A stretch of DNA of 63,090 nucleotides, taken from positions 1 through 63,090 of the IMG/VR virus record IMGVR_UViG_3300036398_001095. One strand, given 5' to 3'. This DNA comes from a virus. The position numbers and the translations under genes were made by a program. Below are positions 17,788-26,552 of the stretch, one piece after another. The stretch's first letter is position 1; the number at the start of each line of letters is the position of its first letter. The notes beneath the pieces are model-generated. The model had not been told where the DNA came from and ran no database searches. It worked only from the letters and a program-made list of their open reading frames with translations.

Positions 17788-18470
17788 TACACCACCTTAT
17801 CCCGAACTTGGCCAGTCCTGTACGCATCCTGGCGCTCCAGTCCATCACCAAGTCGTTTGGCTAGTATTAATGCTTCTTTGTACTTGCCATTGATATTGGC
17901 CATCAAGTCGGGCTCAAGCTTCAAGAATGTACTTGCTTCAACCAAGCATCCGTATAAAAGCACCGAGTCAAAGTTGTCACTGAGCCATGTGGTCGTTGCA
18001 TCCACATTACCTGCACCAATGGAAGACGGGTAGTAGAAGTAATGAAGCTCTACCGAGTAACCCGAATTAGGCGTTGGCCCAATAATGAACGTCAGTTCTT
18101 TCGGAAATGTCGGATAGTCTGGGCCAAATAGTGCGTAACAGTATGGGAAGCCTGTATCCGTGGGCGATGGAAATGACTCACGTATGAAGTTCACATCCTT
18201 ATTCAGGAGATACCTATACGATCCATCCGTATCAATCACCGCCATGGAATAGACGGCCAAGAAATCTGACGGGCACTGAAGATACTTATTGCCGCTAGTC
18301 AAACTCCCGGTCACGTTCTTGCGAAGCGATGGGAATTGAATGGTATTGAAGATGCGCTGTTCAGTTTGCTGAGCAAATGTCTGGAGCGTCGACGTCTCAA
18401 ACGTCGTCTCAAGATAGTCCTGAATAGCTGTCTTCAGCTCACCCCAGTTCACGCCATCGGCCCCCGGCAC
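17787..18470 (-). CDS. Head-tail adaptor / tail tube protein candidate (227 aa)
   Basis: Residues 10-60 are helical (ELKTAIQDYLETTFETSTLQ, TFAQQTEQRIFN), then comes a beta region with FPYCYALFG, and the C-terminus has VLLYGCLVEASTFLKLEPDL and KYKEALILAKRLGDGLERQD. This helical hairpin flanking a beta core is the pattern of podophage adaptor proteins (T7 gp11-like or gp8-associated). It is one of two such proteins in the cluster. The other is at 19320-20294. Confidence 0.65.
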   Translation of the reverse strand: MPGADGVNWGELKTAIQDYLETTFETSTLQTFAQQTEQRIFNTIQFPSLRKNVTGSLTSGNKYLQCPSDFLAVYSMAVIDTDGSYRYLLNKDVNFIRESFPSPTDTGFPYCYALFGPDYPTFPKELTFIIGPTPNSGYSVELHYFYYPSSIGAGNVDATTTWLSDNFDSVLLYGCLVEASTFLKLEPDLMANINGKYKEALILAKRLGDGLERQDAYRTGQVRDKVV

Positions 18471-18709
18471 ATAACACCCTTGGTTGCTGCCCCTGCGCCA
18501 CGCATTTTAATACCAGTCGTCTTGACTTGGCTATTAGGATTGATGGCCACCCCATGTGTGGGCTGCCAATCCTTATCCATGTTGTATGGCATTTGCTTGC
18601 CTGGATTAGGCGATGCAACAACCTTGGCGCCAGTCATCGTATGCGGCTCTGCGTAAACAGACGCCGGACCGACTTCCTTGCCGCCCTGCTTCATGGAATA
18701 TTTGGCCAT
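18449..18709 (-). CDS. Small conserved basic protein (86 aa)
   Basis: MAKYSMKQGGKEVGPASVYA and the C-terminal GIKMRGAGAATKGVMCRGPM are the visible conserved ends. Proteins ending in an MRGxGAATKG motif recur in podophage structural clusters. The start overlaps the upstream stop (TAATG) and the 3' end overlaps the adaptor gene by 22 nt. It could be a minor capsid-associated protein. The function is unknown. Confidence 0.7.
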   Translation of the reverse strand: MAKYSMKQGGKEVGPASVYAEPHTMTGAKVVASPNPGKQMPYNMDKDWQPTHGVAINPNSQVKTTGIKMRGAGAATKGVMCRGPMA

Positions 18710-18885
18710 TACTTGCTCCTTTGGTTGGCAACCCTTGCAAGATTGCGGCCCATCTTTTTCATCATCTCTGATGTAGGGCCACCCTTACGCATTTTGGTTA
18801 GGGGCTTGCCTGGGTGCATGGCCTTCTCATGCTTATGCACAGCAGCCGCTGCCGTCTTTTTGTCCTGCTTGATGTCGTCCTTCAT
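18709..18885 (-). CDS. Small lysine-rich virion-cluster protein (58 aa)
   Basis: The ATG at 18885 follows a strong AGGAGCTGAC site. The 58 residues begin MKDDIKQDKKTAAAAVHKHE and include HPGKPLTKMRKGGPT, strongly basic and helical. The stop overlaps the next start (TAATG). Very basic small proteins in this position occur in many aquatic podophages and may bind DNA in the capsid. Confidence 0.75.
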   Translation of the reverse strand: MKDDIKQDKKTAAAAVHKHEKAMHPGKPLTKMRKGGPTSEMMKKMGRNLARVANQRSK

Positions 18886-18893
18886 GTCAGCTC

Positions 18894-19319
18894 CTATGAT
18901 GCTGTGACACTGTTCAACAATGCTTGACCCACAAGGTGATTAGGGGTCATGCCGGAATCGTATGATCTTGCACCGCCAACAGGGTTGAAGCCCCATTCAA
19001 TAACTCGGCTTCCTTCAGATGGAACTCCCGTGTAAAGCGGGCTTGTTCCTACCGTGTTGTTCGTCTGCATCCCGTTGTAACCTGACTGGTAATACGAATT
19101 GGAATCGGGACGAGGATTCCGTACGGCCTGCGGGTCATTCACGGGAAACATGCCTAGCTGCAATTGCGGCTGGTCAGGCTCCCAGCAAGTCGGACATACT
19201 AGTATATTGACATTTTTTGTCTTGATTGTCAGCGGCTTTAGCTGTTTAAGCTTATAGCGGAACCCGCAGCGATCACACTGCGATATAGCCCACTTACCAC
19301 TGGCAAACTGATTGGGCAT
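18894..19319 (-). CDS. Zinc-ribbon virion-cluster protein
   Basis: A 141-residue protein. CDRCGFRYKLKQL near residue 15 and VCPTCWEPDQPQ near residue 42 give two CxxC pairs of a zinc ribbon. The rest is Asn/Pro/Gly-rich, with NPRPDSNSYYQSG. The same zinc-ribbon head protein is found beside adaptor genes in related aquatic phages. It starts 1 nt before the end of the next adaptor gene, so it is cotranscribed. Confidence 0.7.
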   Translation of the reverse strand: MPNQFASGKWAISQCDRCGFRYKLKQLKPLTIKTKNVNILVCPTCWEPDQPQLQLGMFPVNDPQAVRNPRPDSNSYYQSGYNGMQTNNTVGTSPLYTGVPSEGSRVIEWGFNPVGGARSYDSGMTPNHLVGQALLNSVTAS

Positions 19320-20294
19320 TTAGAACCCACCCGTTCCTAAGAATGACTGCCTTGGCACAAACCTAATTGGTGCCTTTTCACGATCTTCAGAAGATGCAAG
19401 ATCCCATGCTTCATCGTACTGAGCCTTCAACATCCCCATGCGCTCTAAGCCACCTTCTACCTTCATGGATAGCTTGTATGCCAATCCAGCAATCAGAGCC
19501 TCTTGGAATCTGAATGGAATGTCTTCCACGTTCACACCATTACCGGCGTCTTGCAACCTTCTCATGCGCCAGTAAACCAACGTGTAATAAGGACTGCTGA
19601 TAGATCCTTGATCCGGGGCTGGCCATACCGTGACGTTAGGGAACTTGGTATTACTTACCTCTGCGCCCGACGAATGACTTGCAGCCGTTGTGTTGTTCTG
19701 CCCACGGACCACATTATCCAGCGTTGCATAAGCCGAAGCACCTGTTGCCACATTCTCGGCTTGGGTTGAAGTACCGTAGTAATAAACCGTCTCCGAACCA
19801 ATGTTTGCATATCCTGCATATGGTATCCCCGCGAGGCTAGACATCGGTATTGTTGTAGCAGATGATGTGATGTTAGCCGCAAGCGTCCCAGTAAAGACAT
19901 ATGTTTGACCGCCTTGCCTGTCAATGTAGATCTGAATAGGCCGCCCCGTGGCAAGCTTATTAGGAATGGTTGAGTAAGTACTTACCGAGATCCGACTGAT
20001 ATTGATATCCGTCTGGTTCTGGCTTTCCCCTGTGCGGATAACCGTTTCAACAAGATCGACCGTATTAATCGGTAACGGATAGGTAATCTGATTGGCATAA
20101 AGCTGGATAGCACCCTGCTCCATGGTCCATAAGTTAATCCCACGATTGGCCCAATCTGTAAGCAATAAATTTAACGATCGACGCGCTGTGCGTAAGTCAT
20201 AACCTGATCGCAACTCCCGGCCGCAACGCTCGTATGCCTCTTCGACCAGCTCATTCAGGTTGGGATTAAAGTTTGTTGTTCCCGTGGTTGTCAT
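19320..20294 (-). CDS. Head-tail adaptor / tail tubular A-like protein (324 aa)
   Basis: The helical N-terminus LNELVEEAYERCGRELRSGY with RRSLNLLLTDWANRGINLWT, a beta middle domain and the C-terminal FRFQEALIAGLAYKLSMKVE with MLKAQYDEAWDLA follow the layout of the podophage tail-tube/adaptor A family, which forms the ring between portal and nozzle. The central part (residues about 130-215) is a Ser/Thr-rich immunoglobulin-like insertion with ITSSATTIPMSSLAG. It overlaps its upstream neighbour by 4 nt. Confidence 0.7.
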   Translation of the reverse strand: MTTTGTTNFNPNLNELVEEAYERCGRELRSGYDLRTARRSLNLLLTDWANRGINLWTMEQGAIQLYANQITYPLPINTVDLVETVIRTGESQNQTDINISRISVSTYSTIPNKLATGRPIQIYIDRQGGQTYVFTGTLAANITSSATTIPMSSLAGIPYAGYANIGSETVYYYGTSTQAENVATGASAYATLDNVVRGQNNTTAASHSSGAEVSNTKFPNVTVWPAPDQGSISSPYYTLVYWRMRRLQDAGNGVNVEDIPFRFQEALIAGLAYKLSMKVEGGLERMGMLKAQYDEAWDLASSEDREKAPIRFVPRQSFLGTGGF

Positions 20295-20536
20295 TTGCCC
20301 ACCTTTCTAAACGGTGCAACCTTTTTGGCAATAGTCTTTGGCTGCGCTACAAACTGCTTACCCTTAGCCTTACCTTCACGCTTTGCCCTAGTGGTCGCAG
20401 CATACTCCTGTGGCGATAACGATTTGATTGCTGACTCTGGGAGATAACGCTCCCCTGTATCAGACGATCGTTTACCACTCTTGGTGGTCCATTTCTGGTC
20501 ACCCCAAGCTTTCAAGGATTGCTGCGGAGCCTTCAC
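20291..20536 (-). CDS. Small conserved phage protein, WxTKSGKxSSDTGERYLP type
   Basis: An 81-residue basic protein with WTTKSGKRSSDTGERYLPES, then LSPQEYAATTRAKREGKAKG and a basic tail. This signature recurs in cyanophage, pelagiphage and other aquatic phage genomes and in giant viruses. I do not assign a family number. It is encoded directly before another basic protein with the SARKAQLLAKRYK signature, and the two occur together elsewhere too. Virion-internal or chromatin-like roles are guesses. Confidence 0.75.
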   Translation of the reverse strand: MKAPQQSLKAWGDQKWTTKSGKRSSDTGERYLPESAIKSLSPQEYAATTRAKREGKAKGKQFVAQPKTIAKKVAPFRKVGK

Positions 20537-20772
20537 TTGTATCCGCCTCCAGCAGCTTTATATCGCTTAGCGAGTAGCTGTGCTTTGCGGGCGCTCCACT
20601 GGCCTGCACCAGTCCCCTGCACCGCGGCAGCTTTGATTGAATTAAACAAACGCTTTCTCATGCCAGGCTTGGTGTAATTACCAGCTTCATTGACCTTTGA
20701 TACTTTCCCGCCTTCTGCGTACTGAATGAAATCAGTATCGTCACGTCGGGATCGTAATTTTGGGCGCGGCAT
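20533..20772 (-). CDS. Small conserved basic phage protein, SARKAQLLAKRYK type
   Basis: The start is chosen at 20772 (MPRPKLRSRRDDTD); a further ATG lies upstream at 20814 but within the large neighbour. The protein has 79 residues with VNEAGNYTKPGMRKRLFNSI and GQWSARKAQLLAKRYKAAGG, a highly conserved pair of motifs in aquatic phages and large viruses. It is basic and may contact DNA. The 5' end overlaps the 1258-residue gene by 32 nt. Confidence 0.75.
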   Translation of the reverse strand: MPRPKLRSRRDDTDFIQYAEGGKVSKVNEAGNYTKPGMRKRLFNSIKAAAVQGTGAGQWSARKAQLLAKRYKAAGGGYK

Positions 20773-23700
20773 TTTGGAGGGATTGATAATCCCCATACCC
20801 CGGCTTTTGAGCATTCATCGCCTCCATCAGTGCGGCTAATCCCATCGGCAAATAAGGATCCAAGGGACGTAGGTAATTAGGATACGGCATACCGTAATAA
20901 GTTGAAAGTTCTGGACCTAAAACCGTGGGTTGCTGGAAGTCCATCGTGTTATCAGTACCAGTTCCGGGGCCAACGGGCTTGTTAACTGTTATGCCAGGTT
21001 CTAGCGTTATTGGTGGAATAGTTATTGGCGGGGTAGGTGTTACGGGTGTCGTAGTCGTTCCACCTGTTGTTGTGGTCGTAGTAGTTGTACCGCCAATATC
21101 CAAAGGATCATCTGTAGGCAACTCTTTTGTTGACTTAACCTCTACCGTTGGTGTGCCACCGACAAAGATGCCACCTTTATCGACGTTAACGTCCGGTATC
21201 AAGGTGTCAATATCAAGCTTTGGTTCATCTACTATTGGTTTAGAAGTAACTACTACAGGAGCAGTCCCGCCTTCTGTGGTGGTATCAGCCTTCGGAACAG
21301 CAGACTCAACGGTTAACTTAGCTGCGTTTGGATCTTCTGATTTTGCTGCCACATTCACAGTGCCTGCTTTTTGTATTTCACCGGCACCTGGGATGATTGT
21401 GTTGATGTCCGTGAAATCTACGACCTCAGAAGGCTTTTGACTAGTCACTGTAACGGTTGGCGTACTTGCCATTACATTTGTAGCGCCTAGTCCCAACCCT
21501 GGAGTAAGAGCGTCGATTGTTAATTGATCGCCTATGGGTGTTGAAGGGCTAGAAACTGTAACGGATGGTGTTGTTGATCCAGGAGGTATTACGTCTATTC
21601 CTCCCGCTCCCATGGCTGTATCAGCAGCACCCGTTACTGTTACAGGATTAGATGCAAGCTGTGATATGTCGCTGCCCGTTTGACTATCCTTGGCAAACGC
21701 CTGTTGCTGGTCTGACGTTAGTCCGCTAAGGGTAATTTTGTTCGTAGCATTTGATACACCAGAAGCGATCTCATCAATTAGCTTGGAATTGTTGGTAATG
21801 AAATTCATGACAGCCATCGGGTTTTGGGCCATCGATGTTATGTTCTGCGCTCCAGAGAGAACGGTTTGAGTAATAAACTTTGCTTGTGCAGGCGTTATAG
21901 TTTTACCGCTAGCATCAACAATGGCCTCGGTTACCAAGGGCGTCACAGCTGTTGTAAGTGTTTTGGTTAAATCAATCTTTCCATCAACAATTAACTGACT
22001 TACCGCACTACCTACAGATCTTGCTGCCGTAGTCGCTATATCCACACCAAAATCAACATCTCTTAAGCTAGGAAGCATTAAGTCATAAGCCTGCTTTGCC
22101 ACCATTGTTCCTATAACAGGGGCAACTCCAGACACAAAGCCTTTGTTAAAATCTCCGCCGGCAGCTTCGTTGACCAGACCTTGGTATGTTCCACGAACAA
22201 TTGCTGTTGCCGTAGGCCCAGCTATGGCGGCAGGCATACCGGCAGACATCAGCATCCCCGTGAGTCCCGTTCCGGCCGTCATTTCTCCACCAAGTGCAGC
22301 AAGCTCAACACCACCGACTGCGCCACCAATAAGCTCAGGCAGTAAGTAAGGTGCGGCAAATGCCGCAGCTACAGCAAGAGGAAGGGCATACTCTTTCGCG
22401 CCATACTTTTCCTCCCAATTACTAGCTATACCAGCGCCACCACCAGACGTTTGCCCAAGGAAGTAGCCTGTGCTTCCCTTGCCTTCACCCTCAGATCCAA
22501 AGCGCCACATACCGTTATTCTCTGACTGAGGTACAGCTTGCAACTCTTTGCCTGTCTTCTTGTCAAAGTAAACAACGTAATTGGTAGCTTGCTCGCCTTC
22601 AGTAGCGCGGAAATCCTCGCCCGGTATCGCTTGACCAGTGGCCGGTAAATTCCTTGTCTCAACACGCGTGCCAATCTGATTCAGATCCGTAATACCGTAT
22701 TGGGTTAGGTAATCAACCATCTTCTTAGAGTGATGGTCCCAACCTTGGTTCTTATCCCATACGCCCGCGGTAGTACCGCCCTTGGTAATTTCATTAAGCT
22801 GATTGGTTAAACGCTCTTGGCCGGTAAGCTTTGCATCAGCTTCTTTGGCAGTTACATAGCCTTGAATACCGGTTAATAAATCTTTGCGGCTTTCCGGGGT
22901 GCCTATGTAATTCACAACATCAGCAAGATTCATCTTGTTGTCTGAAGCAAACTTGATGATCTCGTCATAACTCAGTTGCTTATCTTCACCGGCCGCAAGA
23001 TCCAAGCCCGATTTAATCTTGGTATCTGTTTGATACTGTGTAAGCTGATCAGGCTTAACGCCAATATAGCCGGCCAAGTCTTCGATCGACATGTTATTTG
23101 TCGATGCGTACTGAAGAGCCTTGTCAAAAGCAATCTGGCCTTTATCATCCGCAAGCTTATTCAGATCAGAAGCTATAGCCTGATCTTTCTGATATTTGAA
23201 TATCTGCTCAGGGGTTACCTTCAAATAACCTGCAAGCGCATACGGACCGACATTATTCTTTGATGCGTAATCAAGCGCTTTATCAAATGGGATATTCCCC
23301 TTTGTATCAGCCAGCTTGTTTAGGCCAACAACAAAGTCTTGGCTCTTCATGGCCGAATTAGTTGCAGCCTGGTCTATACCAAGCAAGTCAGCCAAACCTA
23401 CCGGTGCATTAGTGCCAGAGTCCCGAATAGCCGTGGCGATCGTACCCAGGTTATCTGATACAAGCGTCTTGAATTCATCTGGCGTCTTGTTAAAGAACTT
23501 GGCCAGATTGTCTAACTCAATACCTTTATCAATAGCCAACGCCAAAGCCTTGGGCAATCCAACCGCCCCTGCTGCATCTGCTACTGAAGCAATCTGCTGC
23601 CGGTCCTTTTCATAGACCAACATGTCTGTCGTAAGCTTGGGGAACTTTTCTTTCAGCGCGTCTTGAACATCTGCATACGCAAGCTTATTGCCATCTGCGT

Positions 23701-24517
23701 ATTCAACAATCTTGGTCATGCTGACATTACCGTCCTTATCTAAGAACTTGGTAACGTCTGCTTGGATAGCACTTACTTCCTTGGTTTTTATCGCAGTACT
23801 AATAGCTGTATTGGCGGTCGTTTCATCAACGCCAATAGTTTTAGCTATCTGCCTTACCTCATCTGCCGTGGCGCCATTCTGTACAAGTTTGGTAATTGGA
23901 TCTTGCAACACCTTGGACATTGCCGTGGTGTAATCATTAACCGTTTTGCTTGTACCAAAAGCCGTATTCACCATGTCCACGGCTAACTGCGGGGACCATG
24001 ATTTCTCTAGCGTTATCTCAAGCAATCGCTGATCCATCAGCAAATCACTTGGGCTTCCTGCCGTTAGACGAGTCTTAAACTCATCAGCCGTCATCCCAAA
24101 CTTTGACCTTTGCGAATCAGCTATCTGCTGTGGCGTTGGTCCTGATGGCGGAGGTGGAGGTGGAGGCGGCGGAGGTGGAGACGGTGGTTCTGGCGCAGGA
24201 GGCTCTGGCGGGGGTGGGGCGTAAATATTACGAATCTCACCTGCCGAGTAACCAGCATTTACTAAATTAGCAACAAGAAACTTTGGCAAACCTAACTCGG
24301 AAGCTAGGTCTGCTATGGGGTCAGAAGGCTGCGCCTGTACTTCTTGGACGGTTTCTTGAGGAGGTTTCCACCCACCCTCTTTAATCATCCATTGAATGGT
24401 TCCTTCGTCGGCAATGCTTCTTAATTCATCAAGCGTTGTACCGGCAGCGGTAAACCGCTCAATTTTGTCAGCCGCACCTAGACCAAACCATTCACTATCA
24501 AATACAGGAAGTGCCAC
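20741..24517 (-). CDS. Large internal virion protein with helical repeats (1258 aa)
   Basis: GTG start at 24517 behind AAGGTG. Residues 95-125 are a Pro-rich linker. Residues 130-560 hold repeats of about 50-60 residues (for example ALDYASKNNVGPYALAGYLK and ALQYASTNNMSIEDLAGYIG), each a helix-turn-helix ending in a Y-x-x-D/K motif. Residues 700-800 are hydrophobic Gly/Ala-rich and could insert in a membrane. The C-terminal third is Thr/Val/Pro-rich with VTVTS repeats. The composition suits an ejected or internal-core protein. No tape-measure-like coiled coil dominates. The function is inferred. Confidence 0.6.
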   Translation of the reverse strand: MALPVFDSEWFGLGAADKIERFTAAGTTLDELRSIADEGTIQWMIKEGGWKPPQETVQEVQAQPSDPIADLASELGLPKFLVANLVNAGYSAGEIRNIYAPPPPEPPAPEPPSPPPPPPPPPPPSGPTPQQIADSQRSKFGMTADEFKTRLTAGSPSDLLMDQRLLEITLEKSWSPQLAVDMVNTAFGTSKTVNDYTTAMSKVLQDPITKLVQNGATADEVRQIAKTIGVDETTANTAISTAIKTKEVSAIQADVTKFLDKDGNVSMTKIVEYADGNKLAYADVQDALKEKFPKLTTDMLVYEKDRQQIASVADAAGAVGLPKALALAIDKGIELDNLAKFFNKTPDEFKTLVSDNLGTIATAIRDSGTNAPVGLADLLGIDQAATNSAMKSQDFVVGLNKLADTKGNIPFDKALDYASKNNVGPYALAGYLKVTPEQIFKYQKDQAIASDLNKLADDKGQIAFDKALQYASTNNMSIEDLAGYIGVKPDQLTQYQTDTKIKSGLDLAAGEDKQLSYDEIIKFASDNKMNLADVVNYIGTPESRKDLLTGIQGYVTAKEADAKLTGQERLTNQLNEITKGGTTAGVWDKNQGWDHHSKKMVDYLTQYGITDLNQIGTRVETRNLPATGQAIPGEDFRATEGEQATNYVVYFDKKTGKELQAVPQSENNGMWRFGSEGEGKGSTGYFLGQTSGGGAGIASNWEEKYGAKEYALPLAVAAAFAAPYLLPELIGGAVGGVELAALGGEMTAGTGLTGMLMSAGMPAAIAGPTATAIVRGTYQGLVNEAAGGDFNKGFVSGVAPVIGTMVAKQAYDLMLPSLRDVDFGVDIATTAARSVGSAVSQLIVDGKIDLTKTLTTAVTPLVTEAIVDASGKTITPAQAKFITQTVLSGAQNITSMAQNPMAVMNFITNNSKLIDEIASGVSNATNKITLSGLTSDQQQAFAKDSQTGSDISQLASNPVTVTGAADTAMGAGGIDVIPPGSTTPSVTVSSPSTPIGDQLTIDALTPGLGLGATNVMASTPTVTVTSQKPSEVVDFTDINTIIPGAGEIQKAGTVNVAAKSEDPNAAKLTVESAVPKADTTTEGGTAPVVVTSKPIVDEPKLDIDTLIPDVNVDKGGIFVGGTPTVEVKSTKELPTDDPLDIGGTTTTTTTTGGTTTTPVTPTPPITIPPITLEPGITVNKPVGPGTGTDNTMDFQQPTVLGPELSTYYGMPYPNYLRPLDPYLPMGLAALMEAMNAQKPGYGDYQSLQNAAPKITIPT

Positions 24518-24525
24518 AAATCACC

Positions 24526-24903
24526 TTAGCAAGAATAGCCGCCCTTGGCCATCTTAACCATGGTTCCCTTGGTCTTGCCCTTCACGGCAACGCCATCTTT
24601 GGAAGGGGCGGCAGTTTTTACTGCACCCATCTTAGTTTGGCCAACTGACCCACCTTTCTTCATGCCCTTCATCTCGGCCATTTCATGCTTGACCATAGAC
24701 TTGGGTGCGCCCTTAGCTTTCATAAAGGCAACTTCTTTTTTGACCATTGCCTTGGGCTCACCGCCCGCTTTGTAACCTTTCATAGCTCTTTGCTCCGATA
24801 GTCCAATCGCAATTGCTTGCTTGGGGTTAGTAACTTTCTGGCCAGAGGAAGACTTGAGTTTACCTTCCTTGAATTCACGCATAACGCGTTTTACCTTATC
24901 CAT
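24526..24903 (-). CDS. Small Lys/Met-rich virion-cluster protein (125 aa)
   Basis: Basic, with repeated (K/H)EMA and KMGAVK segments. The conserved phrase KDGVAVKGKTKGTMVKMAKG at the C-terminus is shared in form with the next two upstream genes. Such GK(T/G)(R/K)G-ended proteins recur in podophage structural clusters. The function is unknown. DNA condensation or capsid interaction is possible. Confidence 0.65.
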   Translation of the reverse strand: MDKVKRVMREFKEGKLKSSSGQKVTNPKQAIAIGLSEQRAMKGYKAGGEPKAMVKKEVAFMKAKGAPKSMVKHEMAEMKGMKKGGSVGQTKMGAVKTAAPSKDGVAVKGKTKGTMVKMAKGGYSC

Positions 24904-25478
24904 CAGATAATCCTTCCGCGTGTTTTGCCTTTAGAAGCTATACCGTCGGCACGCTTTGATGCAGAACCTACCTTGCCACCAGCCTTAAAGCCTTCTTTCA
25001 TCCGGCGACGTGCTATGTACATATCTGGCTCCATGCCAAACCTATCCTTGCGTAGATAGCTGACATTGGTAGATCGTGCCGCACGAGCATCAGGGGCAAA
25101 CGATGACATGGATGGTGATTCTGGCTTGACAGGCTTTGCCGCGGGCTTAGCTGCCTCTCCTCTGCGGGTCAACCCTTTTTGAGCATTCATGTAATCACGC
25201 AGGTTATCAAAACCGGCTTTTTTCATCTGCTCTTTGGTGACTACGGGAGCCTTAGTAGCAGTCTTTGTAACCGTCCGACTGAAACCAGCGGAACCAGGCT
25301 CTTCCATTTCTGATACAGAAATGCTTTCCTTAACCTTGGGTCTTTGCTTTTCTTCCTCGGCAGCTTCATTAATGCGCTCTTGGATAGTTCGCGGACCCAT
25401 CTGACCAAAGCCTTGGTACTCAGAAAACGAGTCAACCAACTCGCCTTCATTGAATCGCTTGACTCTACGCTTCTTCAT
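24903..25478 (-). CDS. Small basic virion-cluster protein (191 aa)
   Basis: The C-terminus has ADGIASKGKTRGRII, the same motif as in the two neighbours. The middle is rich in Lys, Pro and Ser (AAKPAAKPVKPESPS). The ATG at 25478 follows the GTAGGGGG end of the palindromic element, which appears to supply the ribosome binding site. The gene has no recognisable enzyme motif. It is coupled to the next gene by a 1-nt overlap. Confidence 0.65.
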   Translation of the reverse strand: MKKRRVKRFNEGELVDSFSEYQGFGQMGPRTIQERINEAAEEEKQRPKVKESISVSEMEEPGSAGFSRTVTKTATKAPVVTKEQMKKAGFDNLRDYMNAQKGLTRRGEAAKPAAKPVKPESPSMSSFAPDARAARSTNVSYLRKDRFGMEPDMYIARRRMKEGFKAGGKVGSASKRADGIASKGKTRGRII

Positions 25479-25483
25479 ACTAC

Positions 25484-25523
25484 CCCCTACTTTAGTAGCA
25501 AATTCCGCCAGCTGGCGGAATTA
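25484..25523 (+). repeat. Palindromic element, copy 2 (intergenic, inverted)
   Basis: CCGCCAGCTGGCGG (25505-25518), with perfect outer arms, is preceded on the plus strand by CCCCCTACTTTAGTAGCA. Relative to the minus-strand genes this copy is inverted compared with the three in-frame copies. It supplies the TAA stop of the upstream gene and a G-rich Shine-Dalgarno for the downstream gene. The CTAC-TTTA-GTAG part can itself form a small hairpin. Confidence 0.85.
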
Positions 25524-25772
25524 CTTCATCACGACCATCGTGCCTTTAGTCTTGCCACGCTTGGCGCATCCATCAGCGGCTTTCACGTAACCACCGGCTT
25601 TGAACATCTTGCCAAGGTTAGGGCGCTGATCCATCTTGCGGAGCTTGGCATCCTCTACTTCTTGTTGCATCGCACCACGTTCTTTCTGGGTGGGTACAAG
25701 ATCGTAGTTAGGGTTGTAGTTCGTGTCGCCATGGCGCCCACGGCCTTTACGGGGATCATTTTCCATCATCAT
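25521..25772 (-). CDS. Small basic virion-cluster protein (83 aa)
   Basis: MENDPRKGRGRHGDTNYNPN at the N-terminus and AADGCAKRGKTKGTMVVMK at the C-terminus. The latter is the third copy of the DGxAxxGKTKG motif in this cluster. The stop codon is formed by the edge of the palindromic element. It overlaps the upstream gene by 4 nt. The function is unknown. Confidence 0.65.
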   Translation of the reverse strand: MMMENDPRKGRGRHGDTNYNPNYDLVPTQKERGAMQQEVEDAKLRKMDQRPNLGKMFKAGGYVKAADGCAKRGKTKGTMVVMK

Positions 25773-26020
25773 TTCCTTTCAGCGAGGGCATCAATTTTTG
25801 CTTCCAACCTGCCAATACCTGCGTCAAACCTTTCCATGATTCTTTCAAGGTCTGCACGAACTTCTGCGCGAGTGATGTGATCACGGGCAATTTCCTCCCG
25901 AGTTCTGTTAAGTAGGATCTGGATGCGCTTCTGTTCATCTGAAGCTTGCTTAAGCATGAACATCACCAGACCTACAAAGAATGATGTGATGAGATTCCAA
26001 ATAAGAGCGCCCGTATCCAT
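25769..26020 (-). CDS. Small membrane protein with coiled coil (83 aa)
   Basis: One N-terminal hydrophobic helix (LIWNLITSFFVGLVMFML, residues about 6-23) is followed by a charged coiled coil through the C-terminus (DEQKRIQILLNRTREEIARD and later heptads). The topology is like that of small holin- or spanin-like phage proteins, but it is placed among capsid genes rather than at the lysis cluster. It could be a membrane-bound virion assembly factor. The stop abuts the next gene. Confidence 0.6.
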   Translation of the reverse strand: MDTGALIWNLITSFFVGLVMFMLKQASDEQKRIQILLNRTREEIARDHITRAEVRADLERIMERFDAGIGRLEAKIDALAERK

Positions 26021-26275
26021 TCAACATTTCCATGCGCGTAGACTTTTGTTAATACGGCTATTGGGATCTTTGGCTGTTTTGGCCGACGTAAGTTTCTTTT
26101 TCATCCCTTCCATTCTGGCGCAGAATGATTTCTTACGTGAACCGCCCTCGGGTTGAGGAGCCTTAAGACCGGGCTTATCGGGATTGGCTGCGTTATAAGA
26201 AGCCCGACCCTTGGCGTTTAAGCCACCGGCCGGGTTTTTACCTTCTTTGCGTTGCCAAGCCGGCGTCTTAGCCAT
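26021..26275 (-). CDS. Small conserved basic phage protein (84 aa)
   Basis: TPAWQRKEGKNPAGGLNAKG, then GGSRKKSFCARMEGMKKKLT and DPNSRINKSLRAWKC. The PAWQRxEGKNPxGGLNxKGR signature is highly conserved in aquatic podophages and myophages near capsid genes. It has two Cys residues and a very basic charge. The function is unknown, but conservation in virion clusters suggests a structural or packaged role. Confidence 0.75.
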   Translation of the reverse strand: MAKTPAWQRKEGKNPAGGLNAKGRASYNAANPDKPGLKAPQPEGGSRKKSFCARMEGMKKKLTSAKTAKDPNSRINKSLRAWKC

Positions 26276-26540
26276 AAAACACCGTGACTTTGGCGTTAGT
26301 CAGTGTGGCGTAAGCACTTGTCTTACACCAAACGCCATTGGCAGGAATGAGTACAGCAAAGGTTTCACCATTAGCAACTGTGTTAATGATGAACTTGCTT
26401 GTGCCGCTCGATCCGCCGTCTTTAATCTCAACACTGCCAGTAGATGTACCCGGTTCAACAACCAACCCGCGGACACGAGTTGGTGTAGCCGAGACATCAC
26501 CAGACGCAGCAAGAGACTTGCCTAGGACGTCTGTGTCCAT
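26268..26540 (-). CDS. Small beta-rich structural protein (90 aa)
   Basis: The product is a Ser/Thr/Val-rich protein of about ten predicted strands (VEPGTSTGSVEIKDGGSSGT, AVLIPANGVWCKTSAYATL). A compact beta sandwich of this size beside a capsid-cluster decoration candidate is typical of phage head or tail accessory proteins. It overlaps the next gene by 8 nt. No better assignment is possible. Confidence 0.6.
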   Translation of the reverse strand: MDTDVLGKSLAASGDVSATPTRVRGLVVEPGTSTGSVEIKDGGSSGTSKFIINTVANGETFAVLIPANGVWCKTSAYATLTNAKVTVFYG

Positions 26541-26552
26541 GTGACACTCCTA

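Noticed and set aside
20925-21440. Plus-strand open frame over the 1258-residue gene
   Set aside because: It is the mirror of a Thr/Val/Pro-rich coding stretch and has no ribosome binding site.
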